DNA of 55,208 bases, taken from an uncultured Pseudomonadales bacterium. Its GTDB lineage: Bacteria > Pseudomonadota > Gammaproteobacteria > Pseudomonadales > UBA7434. Within the stretch, counting starts at the first letter, position 1, and each line of letters begins with the position of its first letter. The notes below the pieces were generated by a model. It had not been told where the DNA came from and did not search any database. It worked only from the letters and a program-made list of their open reading frames with translations. Position numbers and translations under genes: made by a program. This document shows, piece by piece, positions 47,836-54,816 of this stretch. The stretch lies in NCBI GenBank assembly GCA_905478995.1, contig CAJQKT010000068.1:1-55208 (forward strand), written 5' to 3'.

Positions 47836-48400
47836 GCTTAATATCTTTTACTTCGGATACCGTATCAACCACGTCTTTGAGGCGCGCACCGCCCCCTCGA
47901 CCTGTAACCACAACACTTTGATTGGCGGGTCTATTTTTTATTGCCTCTATGACCTCATCTTCAGCCAGATAGTCGTAGGCCAGCATATAAGTCAACTCAT
48001 CAAGCACAACCAGATGGTAGCTATCGTCTTCTAGCATTGGTTTGGCAATCGCCCAGGTTTTTTTTGCAGCTGCCATATCGGCACTACGATCCTGCGTATC
48101 CCAAGTAAAGCCGGTACCCATTTGATAAAAAGTCACGTCGGGGCACTTATCGCGTATGTATAACTCTTCACCTGAAAGCTGAACACCTTTGATAAATTGC
48201 ACGACACCGACTTTATAGCCATAGCCTAGCGCGCGCATGACCATGCCAAAGGCTGAACTGGTTTTGCCCTTACCGTCGCCGGTAAGTAATATGCCAACAC
48301 CTCGCTCAGTACTCGCCGCCGCAATACCGGCATCAACCTGCTCTTTTTGCTTCTGCATGGCTTTTTTGTGTTTTGCATCGCGCTTTGCATCATCAGACAT
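47789..48400 (-). CDS. cobO: Cob(I)yrinic acid a,c-diamide / cobalamin adenosyltransferase
   Basis: Transfers the adenosyl group of ATP to cob(I)alamin or cobinamide (BtuR/CobO/CobA family). 203 residues with P-loop GDGKGKTSS (41-49), VGVVQFIKG, HLVVLDELTYMLAYDYL and VVTGRGGGARL. As first gene of cobO-btuC-btuD-btuF-srkA it links import to coenzyme formation. No cobalamin riboswitch was found directly upstream on the minus strand, unlike btuB. No de novo cob genes are in the window, so salvage is the likely mode here. Confidence 0.95.
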   Translation of the reverse strand: MSDDAKRDAKHKKAMQKQKEQVDAGIAAASTERGVGILLTGDGKGKTSSAFGMVMRALGYGYKVGVVQFIKGVQLSGEELYIRDKCPDVTFYQMGTGFTWDTQDRSADMAAAKKTWAIAKPMLEDDSYHLVVLDELTYMLAYDYLAEDEVIEAIKNRPANQSVVVTGRGGGARLKDVVDTVSEVKDIKHAYAQGITARKGVDY

Positions 48401-48735
48401 AGAATAGGTTCCAAAAGGATAGGATAATCATTAACAAAATTAAGGCTTTTATTTCATGGCTCTTACTTGCTGGCTCTTACTTGCTGGTTCTTACTTGCTG
48501 GCTATCGTTTAATGGCTATCGTTTGACAGCCATTAATGATTGCCTCATGGGTAAAGCCGGAGCCCGCTTACCGGTGGAAGCAACAGCCAAAGCACAGCAG
48601 CGCCACCGTTTTTACTTCATCACTTAACCAATCAAGCATATCATAGGGTGCGCTGCTGACCTAAATCGGCTCTTCGGTCAATATGAAAAAAAATTTGATC
48701 TTGACCCTCACTTTAATCGATAGCTACTTTCCTTC
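48401..48735. other. 335-bp divergent region between cobO and the ModF-like gene
   Basis: It holds the tandem 14-bp repeats at 48457-48526 and a hairpin-prone GC-rich stretch at about 48551-48575 (GGTAA ... TTACC arms). I searched it for the B12 box and GCCACTG-type core on the minus strand and found none. No promoter stands out. Confidence 0.45.
48457..48526. repeat. Five tandem 14-bp units in two subtypes
   Basis: TGGCTCTTACTTGC occurs twice (48457, 48471), TGGTTCTTACTTGC once (48485), then TGGCTATCGTTTAA (48499) and TGGCTATCGTTTGA (48513). All are head to tail with no gaps. The array lies upstream of the cobO start and could alter spacing or regulator binding there. Confidence 0.85.
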
Positions 48736-50298
48736 ATGTCATTACTTTTTAACATTGATCAATTCACCTGCTACCGCCATGCCGGCGCGCATATTGCCCA
48801 GAGCGACTTACAGCCACTACTTTATATTCCAACATGGCCAATTCACAGCGGCCAGCATTGGGGCGTGATTGGCGGCAAAGAAGAGCAGCGCTCTGCACTG
48901 CTTGATTTATTGCACGAAAAAAATTCGCTGTTAAAAAACCCAATGAGAGTGAGTGAAATATCACTAGCAGAGCAACAGCGACGTATAAGCAGTGAGCTTA
49001 TCAAAAGTAAAACTGGGGTCGCTGACGAAATTTTTGCCGGCACTCCGGTCCATCAAATCCTGACCGATGCGATTCAATCAAGCGATTCAATGAATAAGAA
49101 TTCTGCACAACCTACCAGCACAAGCAGCCCGCTACTTGAACAGCTGATCGATACGCTCAACTTCTCCAACTGCCTTCACAAACATTTTCGCGAACTATCA
49201 TCAGGAGAAACGCGACGACTGCTTATTATTGTTGGGTTGATCAGCGCACCAGAGCTATTATTACTACACGATCCGTTGGAGGGACTAGACAGCTTCACTC
49301 GGCCTATTGCGGGCGAACTGATCAACCAAGCATTACAAAGCCCAAACAAGCCCATGAAAACCGCCAGCAACTTGAACAGCTGGGCTCCAGCCACGATTCG
49401 ATGCAGTATTTTTGCAGCGAGTCGAGCCGAGCAATTACCTTCTCACACCACTCATTTAGCTTATATCGATCAGCAAACCCTGCACTTGATCAATCTAAGC
49501 ACCTCACATTCTCTACCTCAGGCGTTAAGCGCACTAGCCTCACGCCTTACCCATGCCGCGCCCATTGACATCCCGGAATTGCCACAAGATCACCCTTTTC
49601 ATCAGCACAAACAGCTCAAAGCCGATCAACCTCTCGTGAGTATGCGTAACGTCACCGTGAGTTATGCCGGAGAATCTAAACCCGTATTCAAAGATCTCAA
49701 CTGGGCTGTACAGCCCGGCCAACACTGGCGTATCAGCGGCGCCAACGGCAGCGGCAAAACCACCTTACTCAAATTAATTACCGGCGATCATCCGCAGGTC
49801 TATAACAATGCTATTGAAGTATGTGGCTTTCGGCGTGGCAGTGGAGAGAGTATTTGGGAGGTTAAGCGACATATCGGTTACATGAGCAGCGAAATGCTTT
49901 GGTCTTATCGCGGCTCAGGTCAACTTGCTGGAAAAACGCTTAGCGTAGTGATGTCAGGCCTCTACGATAGTATAGGCCTGTACGCCGCGCCCAATGCGGC
50001 CGACAAAAAAGCCGCTAGCCAGTGGCTCGACTTGTTTGAAATAAGTGATTTAGCGAGTCGGCGCTTTCAAACGCTGGGGCTTGCCGAACAGCGCTTGGTA
50101 TTAATCGCCCGCGCGATGATCAAGCGGCCCTCTCTACTTATTCTCGACGAACCCTTGCAAGGCCTTGATGGAGACGATCGTAAACGAGTGCTAGCCGTTA
50201 TAGAAAAGCTCATCAGCTCTAACGCATCGACTTTGCTTTATGTATCGCACCATGATGATGAACAAGTCATCGGTGCCAACAACACGCTCACTTTATAA
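48736..50298 (+). CDS. Twin-ATPase ABC protein, ModF/PhrA-like
   Basis: 520 residues with two ABC ATPase halves and no membrane segment. The second half is intact: Walker A SGANGSGKTT (about 334-343), LAEQRLVLIARAM and Walker B LLILDEPLQGLD. The first half has signature ELSSGETRRLLI and Walker B LLLHDPLEGLD, but its Walker A is degenerate (GVIGGKEEQRS near 42-52, no GKS/T). Layout and length match ModF, whose precise role in E. coli is unclear. No molybdate genes are nearby. It is followed by the riboswitch region. Confidence 0.82.
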   Translation: MSLLFNIDQFTCYRHAGAHIAQSDLQPLLYIPTWPIHSGQHWGVIGGKEEQRSALLDLLHEKNSLLKNPMRVSEISLAEQQRRISSELIKSKTGVADEIFAGTPVHQILTDAIQSSDSMNKNSAQPTSTSSPLLEQLIDTLNFSNCLHKHFRELSSGETRRLLIIVGLISAPELLLLHDPLEGLDSFTRPIAGELINQALQSPNKPMKTASNLNSWAPATIRCSIFAASRAEQLPSHTTHLAYIDQQTLHLINLSTSHSLPQALSALASRLTHAAPIDIPELPQDHPFHQHKQLKADQPLVSMRNVTVSYAGESKPVFKDLNWAVQPGQHWRISGANGSGKTTLLKLITGDHPQVYNNAIEVCGFRRGSGESIWEVKRHIGYMSSEMLWSYRGSGQLAGKTLSVVMSGLYDSIGLYAAPNAADKKAASQWLDLFEISDLASRRFQTLGLAEQRLVLIARAMIKRPSLLILDEPLQGLDGDDRKRVLAVIEKLISSNASTLLYVSHHDDEQVIGANNTLTL

Positions 50299-50465
50299 CT
50301 ACTAACCTACCTACTGTTTAAAAGCGCGGCACGGCAATCAGAGGTGGTGCGGATCAATGACAGCCAAATAAAAACAGCCAACCACTATGAACCAGCAGCC
50401 CCGAGCGAATTTAGATTGAAAAACAATCATTTGTTTGCTAAGGTCGCGGCCTGATCAAATTGTCC

Positions 50466-50641
50466 TTAGGTTTTTGGTGAATCGTCAGGATGCGATACCA
50501 AAATTAAACGGGAAGTTGGTGCGCAAAGCCTAGTAAGGCTAAGCAACTCCAACACTGCCCCCGCAACGGTAAATGACTGGTTAGTAAGCCTTACATAGGC
50601 TGACTTCCTTAAATTAAGTCATGAGTCCGGAACCGGCCTAA
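50466..50641 (+). ncRNA. Cobalamin (AdoCbl-type) riboswitch controlling btuB
   Basis: The conserved core is easy to read: closing stem TTAGG (50466-50470) with CCTAA (50637-50641), GGGAAGTTGGTGC, CAACACTGCCCCCGCAACGG, and the B12-box variant GAGTCCGGAACCGGCC (50623-50638). Its position directly before a TonB-dependent receptor fits btuB leaders. Cobalamin binding should lower expression of the downstream operon. Confidence 0.95.
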
Positions 50642-50655
50642 ACGACACCACATAA

Positions 50656-50675
50656 CCATCGCGGAGGGCGATATG
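50656..50675 (+). promoter_or_regulatory. Hairpin hiding the btuB ribosome-binding site (riboswitch expression platform)
   Basis: ATCGC (50658-50662) pairs with GCGAT (50668-50672), leaving GGAGG (50663-50667) in the loop five bases before the ATG at 50673. The same arrangement is typical of proteobacterial B12 riboswitches that act on translation initiation. Confidence 0.8.
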
Positions 50676-52886
50676 GGATGTTTGTCTGGCCATTGCGCCG
50701 GGGTTTGGCGCGCTTGCCTGCCTCATTCAAACCGCTCAATTGGCGAATCACTCGTCAGCGTTACCAAGATTGCAGCTTTAGGCCTACTGATGCTTGTGCT
50801 AGCCGCGCGCGTGGGCGATGCGAGCGCACTAACGCCCAATACCAGTGGCACCGACTCTCTGCACCTGCAAGAAATCGTTGTCACTGGCACCACGCCCATC
50901 CCATTATTTGATCTGCCACGCAGTGCTTCGATCATCACTGCCCGAGACATTGAAAGCAGCGGTGCGGCCAACTTGGCTGAATTAATTGCTCGCCAAGCTA
51001 ACGTCACACTGACCTCTTACACCGGCAACGAGAAGTTCAGCCAACTGGATATTCGTGGTTCGGGCGACACCTCATCTAGCAATGTATTAATTTTAGTGGA
51101 TGGCGTACGCAACAATTTACTCGACCTTTCGGGCGCCGACTTATCGCTCATTGCCCTGCAACAAATTGAGCGCATTGAAATCATTCGCGGCGCCAATACC
51201 GTGCGCTATGGTAGCGGCGCTTCGCAAGGCGTGATTAATATTATCAGTAAAAAAAGTGAGCCTGGACTTCAGGGAAAATCCGATGCGCGCTATGGCAGCT
51301 ACCATCAAACACTGCTTTCACAAGACATTAGCATCACCAGCCAAAAGCATTCTTTGCTGCTCAACGCTTCTTACTCGGATAGCGATGGTTATCGCGATAA
51401 CAACGCATTACGCAGCGAAAACTATGCCCTTACTTGGAAAACCACTGCACAAGATCAATTATCGGTAAGCCTAACCAGTCGATTGCATCGCGATGATTTT
51501 GAATTACCCGGCCCGCTTGCACGCGATTTAGTGAACGAAAATAACAGTATTCGGCGAACGTCTAATCCGGCTCGAACCAGTGCCGGATCAACTCAAGATG
51601 AAACCCAGCTACTGCAAATTTCACTGCAACCGCTGAAAGACTTCGTATTGCACAGCAACCTGTATTATCGCGAACGCCGCAATCCTTTTGTCATGTCCAG
51701 CTCAACAGTCATACCTGCGCAACTCTCATCAGTGCCTAAAGACCAGCAAGATCACATTAACACCCGCATAAAAGGCGGCGAATTATTGGGCTCATGGTCG
51801 TCCAATACCTTAGCGTTGACCCTCAATGGCGGCTTGACCTACTCCGACAACACCTATTCTAGAACTGATGGCGGTGAAAAAATTGAAGGCCGTATCAAGA
51901 ATCAAGGCACGGTCATGACTCGCGCAGCTTATGTGTATAGCGAACTTGATGCCAGCAAAGACCTGCAAATCAACTTCGGTTATCGCCGCGAGTCGGCGCA
52001 AAACCAATATCTGAAAACACAACTTAGCCAAGACGAGTCGTCTGCCGACTGCACGCGTACCGACTATGAGACAGTTGCAGGAACACTTGTCACGATTGTG
52101 GACAACTGCCCACTGCAGGAGCTTGCTTTACAGAGCGTTGCTAGCACATGGCGCAATGAAGCGTTCGAATACGGTTTTGTCGCTAAGCTGCCCCATCAAA
52201 TAACCATTTACGGGAGCTATGCGCGCACCTTTCGCAACCCCAACGTAGATGAGCTGGCGCTAACCGATCCACAAAACCCAGTATTAATTCCGCAACAGGC
52301 TGAGCGCTTTGAAACAGGGGTTCGGCTCCAAACGCAGTCCACGGCCTTAAGCGCCGCACTTTTTGATTCTCGCACATCCAACGAAATCATTTTTCGCAGT
52401 ACAGATCCGAGTGATGGACCCACACCCTTAGTCAATAAAAACTTCAGCCAGCCCATTGAGCGTCGCGGGCTTGAGTTGCAAGTTAACCGGCAATACGAGC
52501 GAGTCAGCGTTACTTCCAACCTAGGCTATACCGAAGCAAAAACGCCTGATGAACGACGCATCCCATTGGTACCGCGCATCAATGCCGCACTGAACGTCGA
52601 CTGGAATATCAACTCGGCCACCTCTTTGAATATGAATTGCCAATACATAGGCGATCGACTTGATGGCAACAGTTTTGAACAAAATGATTACGAAAAGCTA
52701 TCCAGTTATGTCGTTACCAATGCGCGCATCAATTGGGCTATTCGGCGAGAACACAGCAAGCCCATTAATCTGTATATAGGCAGTAACAATTTGTTTAACG
52801 AACAATATTTCAGTACCTCCTACAGCGCGTTTGCCTACCCAGCGGCTGAGCGCAGTTTTTACGGAGGCGTTAGTTTTGAAATCTAG
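50673..52886 (+). CDS. btuB: TonB-dependent cobalamin receptor
   Basis: Outer-membrane receptor predicted to import cobalamin with TonB-ExbBD. 737 residues: an unusually long n-region, then a hydrophobic signal core (AALGLLMLVLAARVGDASA), TonB box LQEIVVTG, plug domain (ITARDIESSGAANLAELIARQANVTLTS ... ILVDGVRNNL ... RIEIIRGANTVRYGSGASQGVINIISKK) and a beta-barrel. It ends GVSFEI rather than in Phe, a mild oddity. The start is fixed by the sequestered GGAGG at 50663-50667. The B12 specificity follows from the riboswitch, since the barrel itself is not diagnostic. Confidence 0.93.
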   Translation: MGCLSGHCAGVWRACLPHSNRSIGESLVSVTKIAALGLLMLVLAARVGDASALTPNTSGTDSLHLQEIVVTGTTPIPLFDLPRSASIITARDIESSGAANLAELIARQANVTLTSYTGNEKFSQLDIRGSGDTSSSNVLILVDGVRNNLLDLSGADLSLIALQQIERIEIIRGANTVRYGSGASQGVINIISKKSEPGLQGKSDARYGSYHQTLLSQDISITSQKHSLLLNASYSDSDGYRDNNALRSENYALTWKTTAQDQLSVSLTSRLHRDDFELPGPLARDLVNENNSIRRTSNPARTSAGSTQDETQLLQISLQPLKDFVLHSNLYYRERRNPFVMSSSTVIPAQLSSVPKDQQDHINTRIKGGELLGSWSSNTLALTLNGGLTYSDNTYSRTDGGEKIEGRIKNQGTVMTRAAYVYSELDASKDLQINFGYRRESAQNQYLKTQLSQDESSADCTRTDYETVAGTLVTIVDNCPLQELALQSVASTWRNEAFEYGFVAKLPHQITIYGSYARTFRNPNVDELALTDPQNPVLIPQQAERFETGVRLQTQSTALSAALFDSRTSNEIIFRSTDPSDGPTPLVNKNFSQPIERRGLELQVNRQYERVSVTSNLGYTEAKTPDERRIPLVPRINAALNVDWNINSATSLNMNCQYIGDRLDGNSFEQNDYEKLSSYVVTNARINWAIRREHSKPINLYIGSNNLFNEQYFSTSYSAFAYPAAERSFYGGVSFEI

Positions 52887-53748
52887 CTATTTACTCGCTG
52901 CGCTGACCTTTTTATGTGCACCATGCTCAGTCCTTGCAGGACCTTTTGCACCCGCCGCCGGTTTGAGCGGATCAGAAGCGCTGGCAGCTAATGATCCTGC
53001 CATTAAGGCGTGGGCTGTTGCGGCTAGCCAATACAGCGCAGGCACTGATGTTGATACGCAATTTCAAGATGTTAATAAAGCCGTTGGACCCGCAGGCAAT
53101 TCTAATGGAAGCAACGCCGGCTACACATTTGATATTGTTTCGCTAGGTCGCGGCGGCAGCATCACGCTGACGTTTGCACAACCTATCGCCAATGGCAACG
53201 GTTTTGACTTTGCCGTGTTCGAAAACAGTTTTGGCGATGGGTTTTTAGAGCTGGCATGGGTAGAAGTCTCTTCCGATGGCATCAATTTTACTCGCTTCAG
53301 CGGTTATTCACTAACACCCAACCCAATTGGGCCCTTCAGCTCAACGGTTGATCCAACCAACATAGAAGGGCTTGCTGGTAAGTACCGCGGCGGTTTTGGT
53401 ACGCCGTTTGATCTAGCGTTGCTAGAGGCGGCTCCCCTGCTTGATATTAATGCCGTCACCCATGTGCGTCTTGTCGATATCGTCGGAGACGGCAGCCAAC
53501 AAGATAATTTTGGCTCACCCATAGGGCCCAACCCCATCTATGACCCCTACCCGACATCCGGTAGCGCCGGCTTTGACCTGGATGCCATCGCAGTGCTCCA
53601 CCCAATGCCCGGTGTAGTCTCTGAAAATGTACCAATCCCTTTTGGGGCATTACTCATGCTCGGCGCCTTGCTGACCTTGCTGGTGAGTCAACGCCCAACA
53701 CAACCCAACAATCCAGCAACCCAACAACCCAACAAATTAAGTAATTAA
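52876..53748 (+). CDS. Secreted 'cell surface protein' of B12 loci with C-terminal VPxP-membrane tail
   Basis: 290 residues from TTG 52876. That start is chosen because GGAGG at 52863-52867 lies eight bases before it, inside the btuB end, and because it gives a clean signal peptide (KSSYLLAALTFLCAPCSVLA, cut near residue 22). The mature domain is beta-rich: GRGGSITLTFAQPI, FDFAVFENSFGDGFLELAWVEVSSDGINFTRF, HVRLVDIVGDGSQQ, GFDLDAIAVL. I recognise this as the unnamed surface protein often found beside cobalamin receptors in Bacteroidetes-type loci. VPIP at about 252, a hydrophobic segment and an Arg form a PEP-CTERM-like tail. It overlaps btuB by 11 bases, so it is translationally coupled. Confidence 0.8.
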   Translation: MKSSYLLAALTFLCAPCSVLAGPFAPAAGLSGSEALAANDPAIKAWAVAASQYSAGTDVDTQFQDVNKAVGPAGNSNGSNAGYTFDIVSLGRGGSITLTFAQPIANGNGFDFAVFENSFGDGFLELAWVEVSSDGINFTRFSGYSLTPNPIGPFSSTVDPTNIEGLAGKYRGGFGTPFDLALLEAAPLLDINAVTHVRLVDIVGDGSQQDNFGSPIGPNPIYDPYPTSGSAGFDLDAIAVLHPMPGVVSENVPIPFGALLMLGALLTLLVSQRPTQPNNPATQQPNKLSN

Positions 53749-53771
53749 CCCACTGCAGAGGTAGTAAAACT

Positions 53772-54587
53772 ATGACCACTTTAAGACACACACTAGGCGC
53801 GCTAACCAGCGCACTATTAATAACACAAGCTCAAGCAGCTATCGTTACGTTCGACGATTTAACACTCGCAACGAACTCGGTCTATGATCCACAAGTGAGC
53901 AGCCAATTTATATCGGGAGGACTAACCTTCGAACATGTCTATGAATATAGCTGCTGCTGGGCAGGCTTTACCTACTCTAATAAAACCGATACCAGCACCG
54001 CAGGCTTTGCCAATGATCGCAGTGCCATCACCGGTGATGGCGCAGGGGCAGGAGAAGATAATTATGCGGTGTTCACTAACGCCTACTCCGTAGCAACAAC
54101 CTTGCAGTTCGCGCAAAGCACACAGGTCAACAGTGTCGATCTAACCAACACTACCTATGCCTACCTTGCCATGGCTAACGGCGACGATGGCAACCCATCC
54201 CCCTTTGTCAAAGGCCCTTTTCAAGATGCCGACCCCGCCAATAATATTGAAGCCGATTTCTTTCGACTCACTATCAACGGTTTAGATACCGCAGGCAACA
54301 CCCTTAGCAGCACGGTTTTTTCGTTAGCAGAGGGCAGCGATGTTCTATCAACGTGGAGTACCGTCGATTTGAGCGGGCTAGGCGCCGTTAATGGCCTATC
54401 GTTTGATTTTTCCAGCTCTGACTCAGCCGGTGGTTTTGTCAACACACCCACTTACGTCGCGATCGACAATATCAGTTATCAAGCGGTGCCGGTTCCTGCA
54501 GCCGCCTACTTGTTTTTCTCGGGTCTTGTAGCGTTGGCTTCGCGCAAAGTTATAGCGGCCCACAGCGCCCAAAAAGTACAAATCTAG
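53772..54587 (+). CDS. DUF4465 protein, BtuH-like, with VPxPA-CTERM-type sorting tail
   Basis: 271 residues with signal peptide (LGALTSALLITQAQA). The DUF4465 core is clear: VTFDDLTLATNSVYD, FEHVYEYSCCWAGFTYSNKTDTSTAGFANDRSAITGDGAG, NTTYAYLAMANGDDG, DFFRLTINGLDTAGN, WSTVDLSGLGAVNGLSFDFSSSDS and NTPTYVAIDNISY. Some Bacteroides DUF4465-type lipoproteins (BtuH) bind cobamides at the surface; I cite this from memory. VPVPAAAYLFFSGLVALASRK starting at 239 is a VPLPA/PEP-CTERM-like signal for exosortase processing. The GAGG before ATG 53772 and position 23 bp after the previous gene place it in the riboswitch operon. Confidence 0.88.
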   Translation: MTTLRHTLGALTSALLITQAQAAIVTFDDLTLATNSVYDPQVSSQFISGGLTFEHVYEYSCCWAGFTYSNKTDTSTAGFANDRSAITGDGAGAGEDNYAVFTNAYSVATTLQFAQSTQVNSVDLTNTTYAYLAMANGDDGNPSPFVKGPFQDADPANNIEADFFRLTINGLDTAGNTLSSTVFSLAEGSDVLSTWSTVDLSGLGAVNGLSFDFSSSDSAGGFVNTPTYVAIDNISYQAVPVPAAAYLFFSGLVALASRKVIAAHSAQKVQI

Positions 54588-54611
54588 ACAATACCAGCGG
54601 CCTGCCCTGAA

Positions 54612-54635
54612 AGCCGGTAAATTCTATTACCGGCT
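54612..54635 (+). terminator. Hairpin ending the btuB operon
   Basis: AGCCGGTAA (54612-54620) pairs perfectly with TTACCGGCT (54627-54635) over six bases, followed by a T-rich tract (GTTCTTGTTATAATTTT). It lies 25 bp after the DUF4465 stop. The T-tract is interrupted, so termination may be partial. Confidence 0.7.
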
Positions 54636-54755
54636 GTTCTTGTTATAATTTTAAACCCGTGCACCCTACCTACCCACTGCGTAAATAAGCGCATCCCTGC
54701 CGGCATCCTGCCTAATCCATACATGCATAATATGACGCTATTAACGACACGTCTT

Positions 54756-54779
54756 TACTAGATACATATACATGTAGTA
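54756..54779. promoter_or_regulatory. 24-bp imperfect palindrome, operator candidate for the WYL regulator
   Basis: Outer arms TACTA (54756-54760) and TAGTA (54775-54779) enclose symmetric AT, ATAT, AT steps; 18 of 24 positions are self-complementary. It lies 38 bp before the start of the WYL-family gene, where BrxR/CapW-type regulators bind inverted repeats and repress their own transcription. Confidence 0.5.
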
Positions 54780-54816
54780 TTTTCAGGCACACAATCTACG
54801 AAAACGGGGAATGACT

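Noticed and set aside
48540-48660. Possible second cobalamin riboswitch upstream of cobO (minus strand)
   Set aside because: GC-rich hairpins are present but the B12 box and the GCCACTG-type core are missing.
45843-50641. Haem or siderophore uptake instead of B12 for the btuFCD/btuB genes
   Set aside because: The proteins alone would allow it, but cobO in the same operon and the B12 riboswitch before the receptor favour cobalamin.
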